DNA from: Candidatus Hikarchaeia archaeon HikBin5
GTDB lineage: Archaea; Halobacteriota; Halobacteria; Halobacteriales; Hikarchaeaceae
Assembly: GCA_009889625.1 (NCBI GenBank)
Contig: WTZU01000008.1
Span: forward strand, 1-48,286
DNA length: 48,286 nucleotides
Direction: 5' to 3'
Below, in pieces: positions 8,709 to 18,138 of this stretch. Each line of letters begins with the position of its first letter. Position 1 is the stretch's first letter. The notes under the pieces were generated by a model. That model was not told where the DNA came from. It searched no databases and worked only from the letters and a program-made list of their open reading frames with translations. A program made the translations under genes and the position numbers.

Positions 8709-10091
8709 TTAATAAGAGATTGGTGGGGTGGGTGATTTGGAAAGCATGGGGGATCCATTGGCTCGTGGGCCAAGAGTAGGTCCGAATGGTGGTTGGTCCA
8801 AATCTAGCTCTACAATTCGCTCATAGGTGGTATTTCTTTCTGCAGGAATCCTACCGATAGTAGTGATCAAATCCACATACTCATTGAAACTTCTAAACTG
8901 CCCGAAATTGCCCCCTGCTCGAGTAGTGATTTCTTCACTTAAAAGAGTCCCCATAAAGTCATTTGCGCCACAAGATAGCATCTTAAGACCTTGTGAATCA
9001 CCGAATTTGACCCAAGATGATTGAATATTAGAAATATTATCCAAGAAGAGTCGTGAAACTGCCATCATGAGTTCATCTTCGGAGGGTGTGGCACCCCCAG
9101 ATACCATACCACGTTTGTGCAAGGGCGTATTGGGATATACAAAAGAAAGTGGGACGAATTCCTTTATCATCTTAGTTCTGTCTTGAAGGTCTCGGATGAC
9201 TTGTAGGTGCATTGCACGGTGCATTTCATTTTCTACATGGCCATACATGATTGTTGCAGTTAAGGGGAGATTTTCAGCTGCTGCACCCTCCATTGCATTG
9301 ACCCAATCTGTAGAAGAAATTTTTCCAGGACAAATAATGTCTCGTACTTCTTCCACTAAGATCTCAGCTGCAGTTCCAGGTACAGAATTCAATCCCGATT
9401 TTTTTAATTCACGGTATACTTTACGATAATTCCAATCTGTCCCGCGTTTTGCATGATCTGCTTCTTCGGGGGTCATAGAATGAACATGTACATTTTCTAC
9501 ATTCATGGCATGGATTTGGTCACAATAAGTCCCAGGATCGGTATGGTAATATTTAGCGGGTTTGTACTGGAGTTGATTATGGTTTTCTGGTGAAGAATCT
9601 AGAATTTCTCGGTGTTCGGAGTTTAGGACGAGAGAGGGATGAAGACCAGAAACGGAGCAGACCTCAGAAATGCCCAGATCCAATGCATCTTCGACTGTTT
9701 TTCGGGAAGTTTCGGGGGTTTTAGTAAATCCATTATGAGCCCCAGTATAATTTTTTTCGAACAAGTATGCAGAATCTTTAAAGTTGCAAAATAAACAGCC
9801 AGTATTGCAGGCAGTAGTAATGTTATTGTTGAGATTTGCGACAAAGGTTACAACCTCCCCTACTACTTCTGACCTTCTCTGGTCTGCAGCTTCTAGTACC
9901 TGTTCTTTCCTATGTAAATCAATTCCAGAGGTATCAGTTCCAGTTGTAAGTAATTCCACAGCATCATCTACTGTCAAACGCTCGCCGTTTCTAGCTTTTT
10001 CCAATGCATTTTCAAATGGTTGATCGGTGACAGGGAGATGATCAAAATCAAAAGATGTACGGGGAGTAGCTGCCATTCTGTTTGTGTTCAT
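8709..10091 (-). CDS. cofH: 7,8-didemethyl-8-hydroxy-5-deazariboflavin synthase subunit CofH
   Basis: Radical SAM CNTGCLFC motif, NLNNNITTACNTGCLFCNF, GTAAEILVEEVR, MYGHVEN. Confidence 0.92.
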   Translation of the reverse strand: MNTNRMAATPRTSFDFDHLPVTDQPFENALEKARNGERLTVDDAVELLTTGTDTSGIDLHRKEQVLEAADQRRSEVVGEVVTFVANLNNNITTACNTGCLFCNFKDSAYLFEKNYTGAHNGFTKTPETSRKTVEDALDLGISEVCSVSGLHPSLVLNSEHREILDSSPENHNQLQYKPAKYYHTDPGTYCDQIHAMNVENVHVHSMTPEEADHAKRGTDWNYRKVYRELKKSGLNSVPGTAAEILVEEVRDIICPGKISSTDWVNAMEGAAAENLPLTATIMYGHVENEMHRAMHLQVIRDLQDRTKMIKEFVPLSFVYPNTPLHKRGMVSGGATPSEDELMMAVSRLFLDNISNIQSSWVKFGDSQGLKMLSCGANDFMGTLLSEEITTRAGGNFGQFRSFNEYVDLITTIGRIPAERNTTYERIVELDLDQPPFGPTLGPRANGSPMLSKSPTPPISY

Positions 10092-10111
10092 GCACTGCGA
10101 AGAATAAAAGA

Positions 10112-11179
10112 TTAATGAAGAAGGGGCAAATTGTACCCTGTCTCATTTTCCAATATAAATTTCCATGTTTCTTGACAATCGCAGGATGGTTCTGATAAAA
10201 CAGATGGGTCTTGTCGAAGGTTAAAATCCTTTATGGATCGGAATACAATGTCATCACAAGAGCCACAATTATGAGGACCGCGATCAGATCCGGCGCCTAC
10301 AGGATCTGAAACGACTATGATATTTGTTTTTGCTGTTTCACGTAAAATACTAGAAATTGACCATAGCCAAGGTGGCCTATATCCATGGGAAAAATAGAGT
10401 TGTTCCACTAATGTATGTCGTTGGACATTGGATGGATTCATTGAAATGGTGTGTGCATAAGGACTTACCTGATCAATTGAATCGATCATATCAGTTATGG
10501 CTTCTACTTCGGATAAGAAGGGTGGTTTTAATAACAAATATGCTTTTATCCCAGCCCCAGCTTGATTTGCTATTGTACTCGCTGCGATGAAATCTTCGAA
10601 AGTGAAATACTTATTAATACAATCGTGTCTGATTCGGTCCGATGCGGTCTCGAGTCCTATTGCTATATCCACAGATAGATCCATATTTGTAAAATCTGAG
10701 ATTTTCTGTTCGGTGACAAAATCAGGTAGGCTTTCAATGACAATTCTATCACGGTTAGAAAATATTTTTGCTATTTCTTCCCGGGTGGTAGGAGGAATTT
10801 CTCTCTCATCGAAAAAAGATCCAGAGGTGTATATTTTTATTTGGCCACAGTGGATGTTTTTCTGTTTTTCGTAATCCAATGCCACTTGAATTTGGGCCAG
10901 TAGATCTTCATGAGATACAGATCCTCCCGCGACAGATTCTGCAACGTATCCACACATAGTACATCCTCCAGCTCTAGCCCACCTACAACCCCCGGTATTT
11001 AGAATTATAGTGAGAGATTTGTAGATTCCAGAAGGCGTGTTGTCTTCATCTATCCAAATGCGAGTTGGAGATTTTGAATCGTAGGTTCTCTGATTATGAG
11101 AACGTATCTCCCTCATGGTAAGGTTGTGTGCGTCCATGCCTTTTTCAAGTTCATACACATCGTACGAGGGTTGATCCAT
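10112..11179 (-). CDS. Archaeosine biosynthesis radical SAM protein RaSEA
   Basis: Unusual Cys motif GGCRWARAGGCTMCGY (C-x7-C-x2-C), MTLREIRS-like N-terminus, VVSDPVGAGSDRGPHNCGSC; genomic proximity to ArcS and TGT. Start at ATG 11179 preferred over 11239. Confidence 0.85.
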   Translation of the reverse strand: MDQPSYDVYELEKGMDAHNLTMREIRSHNQRTYDSKSPTRIWIDEDNTPSGIYKSLTIILNTGGCRWARAGGCTMCGYVAESVAGGSVSHEDLLAQIQVALDYEKQKNIHCGQIKIYTSGSFFDEREIPPTTREEIAKIFSNRDRIVIESLPDFVTEQKISDFTNMDLSVDIAIGLETASDRIRHDCINKYFTFEDFIAASTIANQAGAGIKAYLLLKPPFLSEVEAITDMIDSIDQVSPYAHTISMNPSNVQRHTLVEQLYFSHGYRPPWLWSISSILRETAKTNIIVVSDPVGAGSDRGPHNCGSCDDIVFRSIKDFNLRQDPSVLSEPSCDCQETWKFILENETGYNLPLLH

Positions 11180-11288
11180 AAGAGAGATGAGAAGTGGAGA
11201 TGTAAAACAGAAGCGAAAAGGAGAATATAGAAATGACAAATAGTAGATTTACCGGAAAATACTATTTATAGTAGATCTAGGTAACGCC

Positions 11289-12425
11289 ATGGGAGAAGGA
11301 AAACCAGAAAAAAGTAAACGGAGGAATGTTCCGGAAGATGCATGGGATGAGTGGATAGTTGATGCTGATTTCCACCTTAATCTATTTGACTCTAAATCCT
11401 ATTTAGAATATATTGATGACCCTCGTTTGAGGAAAAAAATAGAAGTTGGAGGCATTCCAAAGGGAGTTACTGGGGGTTGGGTGTTCCCGTATGCACATCA
11501 CATTGCAGATTCACTTAATACACAAGGTACGGCGTTGGTTTCAGAAGAAATAGATGGATTAAAAAAGCAGTATGCTATTGATGAAGTGATTGTTGGCCCA
11601 GGAATGATTAACTTACCTACAGCCAGATATCCTGTGATTAAAAATGCAATAGCAAGGGCTTACAATGATTACATAGTGGACAAAGTTATCGATGAAAAAA
11701 GAGGCATTTATGGACTGGCCATCATACCTCAATGGGATCCAGCGGCGTGTGTTGAAGAGATAGAGAGGATGAAAGTTGAAAAGGGGATCGTGGGAGTTCA
11801 AGGTTGGTATAGTCCTCAGACATTGTTTGGAGCCATGGAGTACGAAGATATGTATGAAGAATTGATAAAAGAAAAATTGCCACTAGTGTTACATGGTAGT
11901 GGTTTTACATCTAGATTTGATTTATTGGGAAATTCTATGAAATCGGTTGTAGAGGCGTTAACATTATCTTGGACATATAATGCAATGGCCAACATATTGA
12001 ATCTAATTTTTACAGGGACGTTTGATCGGCACGAGGATCTAAAGGTGGTGATACAAGAAGCAGGGACAAACTGGATTCCATTCGCATCTCTGAGGGCCGA
12101 TGAATGTTACTACGCATTGCCAGAAGATGTGATGCTCTCTCACAGAATGTTTGAAGATGAGAATCAATACTTAAACCATATGCCGAGTGAATATTTTTAT
12201 AAGAATATGTATTACACTACTCAACCGATCGCATTGCCAAGAGATCCAAATCATGTTAAATCCATGTTTGAGATGTGTCGGGCTGCAGAGACGTTCCTAT
12301 ATTCAAGTGACTGGCCACATAACACATTCGACCCCCCGAATTGGTTATTTAATAACAGAGGTATAGACGAAGAGACGAGGACTAGAATTTGTAGTGGGAA
12401 TGCAAAAGAGGTATTTGGGATATAA
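11289..12425 (+). CDS. Amidohydrolase family protein (COG2159-like metal-dependent hydrolase/decarboxylase)
   Basis: WIVDADFHLNLF, LPLVLHGSG, GTFDRHEDLKVVIQEAGTNWIPF, FLYSSDWPHNTFDPP, SGNAKEVFGI. Confidence 0.85.
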   Translation: MGEGKPEKSKRRNVPEDAWDEWIVDADFHLNLFDSKSYLEYIDDPRLRKKIEVGGIPKGVTGGWVFPYAHHIADSLNTQGTALVSEEIDGLKKQYAIDEVIVGPGMINLPTARYPVIKNAIARAYNDYIVDKVIDEKRGIYGLAIIPQWDPAACVEEIERMKVEKGIVGVQGWYSPQTLFGAMEYEDMYEELIKEKLPLVLHGSGFTSRFDLLGNSMKSVVEALTLSWTYNAMANILNLIFTGTFDRHEDLKVVIQEAGTNWIPFASLRADECYYALPEDVMLSHRMFEDENQYLNHMPSEYFYKNMYYTTQPIALPRDPNHVKSMFEMCRAAETFLYSSDWPHNTFDPPNWLFNNRGIDEETRTRICSGNAKEVFGI

Positions 12426-12426
12426 T

Positions 12427-12783
12427 ATGCGAGAAAAGGTTATTGGGAAAATAGAGGATTTCCCAGAAGGAGAAGGAACTGAAATTCGTTTAGGGGGATT
12501 GAAGATAGCCGTTTTTAATCTAGAGGGGAAATTGTATGCTATTCATGATAGTTGCCCTCACAAACATGCCCCATTGCACGAATCAGGATCAAATAGATAT
12601 AATAGTGAAAAGTGCGGAGGATCATTTCTCGGTGGGATAGACTTGGAATTGAAAATGGTCAAATGCCCTTGGCATGGTTTGCGATTTAATCTTGAGACTG
12701 GAGAAAGTCCGGTACTGAAGCGAAAAATACCAGTATACAATGTATTAATCAGAGAGGATGGAGAAGTGGCAGTGGTGGTTTAA
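12427..12783 (+). CDS. Rieske [2Fe-2S] ferredoxin-like protein
   Basis: CPHKHAPLH ... CPWHGLRFNLETGESP Rieske ligand pairs; ATG lies 1 nt after the amidohydrolase stop codon. Confidence 0.9.
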   Translation: MREKVIGKIEDFPEGEGTEIRLGGLKIAVFNLEGKLYAIHDSCPHKHAPLHESGSNRYNSEKCGGSFLGGIDLELKMVKCPWHGLRFNLETGESPVLKRKIPVYNVLIREDGEVAVVV

Positions 12784-14534
12784 AATTTTTGTACGTGTCG
12801 GATATCAATAGCGACTCCACGGGAGCTTTGTTCCATCTCAGGTCCACTCATAATTGCCCGCCCAACAGCTAACGCCAACGGGCCTTGAACAAAAACCTCG
12901 TCTCCAGGTCGTATTGTATCAGATGCACTAACAATTCCAGGAGCTAGTACGCTTCCGCGGGGGACGAAGTCATTGATCATGACAGTAGGCATCCCAAATT
13001 TTGAATTTTGTAATTTATTCGCGCCTTGCAATGTGAGAGAGAAAATTCCATATTCGGGCAATAAAGTTGCGATCTGATCATTGTTATGGTCAAATATTCT
13101 TCGCGCAAAGAATTTTCCTTTCAAGGTACAATTTTCAAATAATAAATTCCCAACTCCTTTTCCGAATTGATAGTCTGCAATTGCTTGGGCCTGGTAAAGC
13201 ATTCTTTCATGTCGAGAATAAGGAGATTCTTCGGAAAGGGCCCCATCTAAATTTTTTAATGAATCGGGAGACAAAGCATGGTCTTTAACGGTATATTCAA
13301 TTGGATTTCCATAATCAGTGGTGGCCAATTTAACAATGTCCATATACCCCCCCGGAGGGACGTGTGCAATAATTTTTGAGTAATTATTCAATTTAAGAAA
13401 TTGAGATAATAAATTGGAAATTCGTTGGATTTCAGTGGGACTCCAATCTCCTGTCAATGCGGTGTCGTAGTGTTGCGCAGGATATGTTAATTCCAATTCC
13501 TGAGGGACGATTCCAAGGGGGGATGAAATGGAAACTTTGTGTCCACGAAAACGAATAGATTGGTGGAGAAATCGATGACTTTTTGATTTTGAATATGGTT
13601 TTTTTGCAGAACAGGGAACCAATATCAAAGGCAATTTAAAACGTGTCTCGTATCGTTTAATGAGGCGTTGTTGGAAACGGTGGATTTCGGGCCTATTGAG
13701 GGAATCATCAGTGGTGGAGATGAATCCCTCTTTGCGTGCGATTGGAGTTCTTTGTTCTAAATAATCGTTTTGAGAATCTAAATAGCGAAGGGCAGAAGTT
13801 AGCCAGGTATTGTGGCGGACTCGTCCTTCGAGATGGTCTCGGAGGTTATTTGATTTAATGATATGGACAATTAGAGATAATTCATTCTGAAGAATTCCCA
13901 CATTATGGGCAGCACAAAGTTCATTTGTGAAGTCATCTATAGAAACAGAACAGGTAGAACAATTGCAAGGTAGATCCTCCAAATTTTCTAAGAGATATTC
14001 ACCAGTGGGCAATAGATATTTTCCTTGCAATCCTAACAGAAATGCCCGGGTCGTGTCAAAAAGATCAATTCCCATGTAGATCAAGAATGATAAATTTTGA
14101 GGCGTTGCGAATCCTGGTAGGTAAAGTGCAGAATCAGGAGGTGTTGAGCTCCTAGTTTTGATTATGTCATTACAGAATTTCTGAGGAGATCCAGTAGAAT
14201 ATGGAGCGGTAGATAGTATGTAGGCATCAGTGGATAAATCTGAAGCCATTTTTGGAGAGATTACGGCAGCAGTTGGGCAATCGACATCGGGAGGTTTTAC
14301 GAAAAATGCTTCTTCAAGTAGATTCCCAGCCCCAGGGGGAACTCCCCTATGTGGTAAAATGAGGAGGTTATCGAGAGGAGGGGGAGAAGGGATTTCTTGT
14401 TCGTTTGCCCATAAACTGCCAGAGTTATGGATGAAATCATCACAAAAACTTGGAGTCATACGAGGAGTAGGGAATCTTAGTTTCCCTAAACGTGCGGCCC
14501 CATTCCTGTGTGTAACTTCGAAATATTTGGTCAT
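12780..14534 (-). CDS. arcS: Archaeosine synthase ArcS (TGT paralog with PUA domain)
   Basis: TGT-like N-terminal half, ArcS core motif LVPCSAKKPYSKSKSH, C-terminal PUA-like MINDFVPRGSVLAPGIVSASDTIRPGDEVFV. Confidence 0.9.
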   Translation of the reverse strand: MTKYFEVTHRNGAARLGKLRFPTPRMTPSFCDDFIHNSGSLWANEQEIPSPPPLDNLLILPHRGVPPGAGNLLEEAFFVKPPDVDCPTAAVISPKMASDLSTDAYILSTAPYSTGSPQKFCNDIIKTRSSTPPDSALYLPGFATPQNLSFLIYMGIDLFDTTRAFLLGLQGKYLLPTGEYLLENLEDLPCNCSTCSVSIDDFTNELCAAHNVGILQNELSLIVHIIKSNNLRDHLEGRVRHNTWLTSALRYLDSQNDYLEQRTPIARKEGFISTTDDSLNRPEIHRFQQRLIKRYETRFKLPLILVPCSAKKPYSKSKSHRFLHQSIRFRGHKVSISSPLGIVPQELELTYPAQHYDTALTGDWSPTEIQRISNLLSQFLKLNNYSKIIAHVPPGGYMDIVKLATTDYGNPIEYTVKDHALSPDSLKNLDGALSEESPYSRHERMLYQAQAIADYQFGKGVGNLLFENCTLKGKFFARRIFDHNNDQIATLLPEYGIFSLTLQGANKLQNSKFGMPTVMINDFVPRGSVLAPGIVSASDTIRPGDEVFVQGPLALAVGRAIMSGPEMEQSSRGVAIDIRHVQKF

Positions 14535-14558
14535 TGTGAAAATTATAATTAGATTATA

Positions 14559-16037
14559 TTAGGAGGATAAGTTGATAAGTTTTACAGCATCTGGCAATGT
14601 TTCTAAAATGAGTTGGGGCCAATTTTCATGTGCAAATGTGAAAGTGGTTTGTGGGTGTAGAGACACCAGAGTTGAAATCCCAGCTACTGCTTGTTGAAGG
14701 GCATTTATGTCAATATGATTAGGAATTTCTGCAGTGAGGGGGTAGGTATGAGAGAGACCAATTGGGAAAGGTCCAAATGGTGGTTTTACATACCAAACCT
14801 CACCATAGTTAGAAAGAATTGAAGAAGAAGTATTGGTTGTCAATAATACATTTTTTCCTATGCGAAATCTAGATAAATTTTTATGGTGCCTGATTATCTC
14901 CGGTCTATAGTGGCTTAGGTCAGAAGTGTGAAAAAAGGTTCCTTTGACGGCTGGATCTTGTTTTTCTAATTGAATCGAATGTCGAAATAGAGCTTTGCAC
15001 CCGTCGAGCATGGCGGGATGAGATCTAGATCTAAGTTCGACTAATTCTAGCAGGCTACCCTCTTTAATTGCAACCTTGATTTTATTTATTTCACTAAGAC
15101 TAACGTAGAGATTGTGCTCTGCAAGCAGAGACTCGCATTTATTTGGTGAAAGATCTCTGAGTTCAGATGGAGTATAAGTGGAGCATATGGGACAGTGGCA
15201 AGGAAAATGATCCATTTCTAAAAGTTGTTTGGTACCTTCAGTAGTAAGATAAGACCCACGTCTAGCATATAGCGCATAGGCTGCTGAATCGAATAGATCA
15301 CACCCAGCGGCTACGGCTAGGGCGAACATCATTGGGTGTCCGGCCCCAAAAAGATGAACTATGGCATCGAGGCCGAGGCCACGTTTAGTGGCCATAATAA
15401 TATTTACTACATCCTGGAACCTGTATTGCGTGAGTAGAGGTACAGCCGCCCCAACTGGGAATACATCAAATCCAAGGGCATATGCATCCGAGGCAGCTTT
15501 TTCACGTAAATCGATATGAGTAGATCCTTGGATTGGAGCAGAGATTAGCATGTCATTTTCGACTAATGTTTTAGACAATTCTAAGCGTTCGGAGGTGGTT
15601 TGTAAATCTAGTTTGGCAACCTCATAAGAGACATCGGGAGGAGTAGGGATATCTAGAGGCGTGGCTATATCAGACCCAATGGCATTTTGGAAATGTATGA
15701 TTTCAGAAGTTGTTACATCCACACTCCCATACTCTGCAAGTTGGAAAGATCCAGAATCGGTCATAATTGCACCAGGGAAATCTAAAAGTTTATGCAATCC
15801 ATTCTCAATTGCTGCATGGTGTAAGTGATCAGTTTGGCGGATAATATAAGAGTTAGTTATGAGTATTTGAACATTGAATTTAGAGGCAAGTTCAGATGGA
15901 GAAATAGTTTGTAATTTTGGATTAATAACAGGGAGAAATGCAGGCGTCTCGACTATTACATTAGACCTAGGAACTCTAAAATTCCCAATCCTACCATTAG
16001 CATCAGAATCTTTGATATCAAAAAGTCCCTGTGTCAT
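14559..16037 (-). CDS. tgtA: Archaeal tRNA-guanine(15) transglycosylase
   Basis: GAIMTDSGSFQLAEYGSVDV, ILITNSYIIRQTD, HLFGAGHPMMFALAVAAGCDLFDSAAYALYARRG, zinc ligands CHCPIC. Confidence 0.93.
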   Translation of the reverse strand: MTQGLFDIKDSDANGRIGNFRVPRSNVIVETPAFLPVINPKLQTISPSELASKFNVQILITNSYIIRQTDHLHHAAIENGLHKLLDFPGAIMTDSGSFQLAEYGSVDVTTSEIIHFQNAIGSDIATPLDIPTPPDVSYEVAKLDLQTTSERLELSKTLVENDMLISAPIQGSTHIDLREKAASDAYALGFDVFPVGAAVPLLTQYRFQDVVNIIMATKRGLGLDAIVHLFGAGHPMMFALAVAAGCDLFDSAAYALYARRGSYLTTEGTKQLLEMDHFPCHCPICSTYTPSELRDLSPNKCESLLAEHNLYVSLSEINKIKVAIKEGSLLELVELRSRSHPAMLDGCKALFRHSIQLEKQDPAVKGTFFHTSDLSHYRPEIIRHHKNLSRFRIGKNVLLTTNTSSSILSNYGEVWYVKPPFGPFPIGLSHTYPLTAEIPNHIDINALQQAVAGISTLVSLHPQTTFTFAHENWPQLILETLPDAVKLINLSS

Positions 16038-16167
16038 TTGATCAATCTAAGTTGTTATGGGTGAAAAATGGTTCGTAAATCATACGAGAGGAGATCGCAT
16101 GATAGAGAAAAATTCAAGTGCGGAAGGGATTTGTATAATTAAAAAAAAGAAATACATGAGAATAAAG

Positions 16168-18114
16168 ATGGGGAAAAATTTCATTACATTAAATATTGAT
16201 GTAGGAGGAACATTTACAGATGGTTTTTTTGTAAGGGGAAAAGAATCCTCTTCGGCCAAAGTCCCAACCACTGGACATGATTTAACAATTGGTTTTATGG
16301 AATGTATTGAAAATGGGGCTAAAAAAATGGGAATGGAATTATCTGAATTTTTAGCAGAAGCAGATATGGTTAGATTTTCTACTACCATGGGGACGAATGC
16401 CATTATAGAAAAAAAGGGAATGAAGATTGGATTATTGGTTACGTCTGGAGAAGAAGAAAGACTCTACTCTGTGAAAGATGAACTTAAAGTTAGTGATTAT
16501 TTTATTGGGCCGGGGATGATAGAGGAGATAGAAGAGGAAATTAATATAAAAGGGGATATTGTCAAAATTCCGGATAGTGATCAGACCATAGGTGCTGTGA
16601 AAAAATTGCAGGAATCCGGTGCAAGGATGATCGTTATTTCATTGAAGAATAGTTATTGGAATGATGCTAACGAAAGAGAAGTGAAAAGATTAATTCAAGA
16701 AGAATATCCTCGGCATTATTTAGGATCCATTCCCACATTAGCTTCGTATGAGGTATCTTCACGGCCAGATGATTATCGCCGATTGAATACAGTGGTCGGA
16801 AATGCCTATATACATCGTCCGATGAAGGTTTCATTATACAGAGCTGAAGATAAAATAAGATCTCACTCATACAATAGGCCCCTATTCATTGGTCACTCTA
16901 GTGGTGGCGTTGCGGGAGTGGCCAAAACTAGGGCGATAGATACCTTGAATTCGGGCCCTGTCGCAGGTGTATTTGGGGTTAAATCCATTTCTGATGAATA
17001 TCAAACTAGTATCATGGGGGCAGACATGGGAGGTACCAGTTTAGATCTTAGTATTGTACATGATGGAAACCTCCCATTTGAATTAAGCCACAGAATAGAA
17101 GGATTGCCGACACACATTCCAGCGATAGAAGTCAAGACCGTGGGGATAGGAGGAGGATCTATTGCAAAAGTGACGCAAGAGGGGCTGCAGATAGGTCCTG
17201 AGTCTGCTGGAGCAAATCCAGGTCCAGCCTGTTTTGGAAAAGGAGGCAAGATGGCAACTGTGACTGATGCAGATGTGGTCCTGGGTCGGATAGATTCAGA
17301 GTTTTTCCTAGGGGGGAAATTAGAACTATCAAAGGAGAAAGCTCAGATTGCAATTGAAAAACACGTAGCGTCTGAGAAAGGAATTTCGATAGAGATGGCT
17401 GCGGATGAAATAATTAATAAAGTTGAACAAGATATCAAAGAATCTATATTAAAATTAGGATTGAATGGAATTGATACTATTGTGGCATATGGAGGGGCAG
17501 GTCCCATGCATATGACAGGTTTGGTCAAAGAAGAATACATAAAGAAATTAATAATTACGCCATATTCAGCTGTTTTTTCAGCGTTTGGCGAATCTATGAT
17601 GGGAGTTCTACACACATACACGCGACCTTTATTAAGAGGATCGCGTGTGGAGGATTTGATTTCTCAGATGGAAATGGAGGCGAAAAAAGATATGAAATCA
17701 GAAGGATTTGTCGCAAAGGATATAAAATTCGAGGTAGATGCGATAAGTTATGATTCGAAGGGGCGCATTGATAAATTCGTATCTGCACAGGGAGAGGAAG
17801 AAGAGGGATCAGTGACACTGAGACTTCATGCTAGAGGAAAAACTCCGATATCCACATTTACTCGGGAAGTGTGCGGGGAATCAGATCCATCATCTGCCAT
17901 GATTGGAAATAGAGAAGTTATATGGGGAAATGAGATAATCGATACCCCTATATTCGAATTGGAAAAATTAAATAAAGGTGCAATTGTAGAGGGTCCGGCA
18001 ATAATTGAATCGACAGACACGACAATACCGATATTGGAAAAAACATTCTTGTGGGTAGATGGGATCGGGAATGGAATCATAGGATCAAAGCGATCCGATG
18101 TGATTAAATCTTAG
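16168..18114 (+). CDS. Hydantoinase/oxoprolinase A family (HyuA-like)
   Basis: NIDVGGTFTDGFF, STTMGTNAI, MGADMGGTSLDLS, ESAGANPGPACFGKGG, TDADVVLGR. Start could also be ATG 16156 or further upstream. Confidence 0.9.
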   Translation: MGKNFITLNIDVGGTFTDGFFVRGKESSSAKVPTTGHDLTIGFMECIENGAKKMGMELSEFLAEADMVRFSTTMGTNAIIEKKGMKIGLLVTSGEEERLYSVKDELKVSDYFIGPGMIEEIEEEINIKGDIVKIPDSDQTIGAVKKLQESGARMIVISLKNSYWNDANEREVKRLIQEEYPRHYLGSIPTLASYEVSSRPDDYRRLNTVVGNAYIHRPMKVSLYRAEDKIRSHSYNRPLFIGHSSGGVAGVAKTRAIDTLNSGPVAGVFGVKSISDEYQTSIMGADMGGTSLDLSIVHDGNLPFELSHRIEGLPTHIPAIEVKTVGIGGGSIAKVTQEGLQIGPESAGANPGPACFGKGGKMATVTDADVVLGRIDSEFFLGGKLELSKEKAQIAIEKHVASEKGISIEMAADEIINKVEQDIKESILKLGLNGIDTIVAYGGAGPMHMTGLVKEEYIKKLIITPYSAVFSAFGESMMGVLHTYTRPLLRGSRVEDLISQMEMEAKKDMKSEGFVAKDIKFEVDAISYDSKGRIDKFVSAQGEEEEGSVTLRLHARGKTPISTFTREVCGESDPSSAMIGNREVIWGNEIIDTPIFELEKLNKGAIVEGPAIIESTDTTIPILEKTFLWVDGIGNGIIGSKRSDVIKS

Positions 18115-18138
18115 ACCATATATCAAAGGGAAGAGGGA

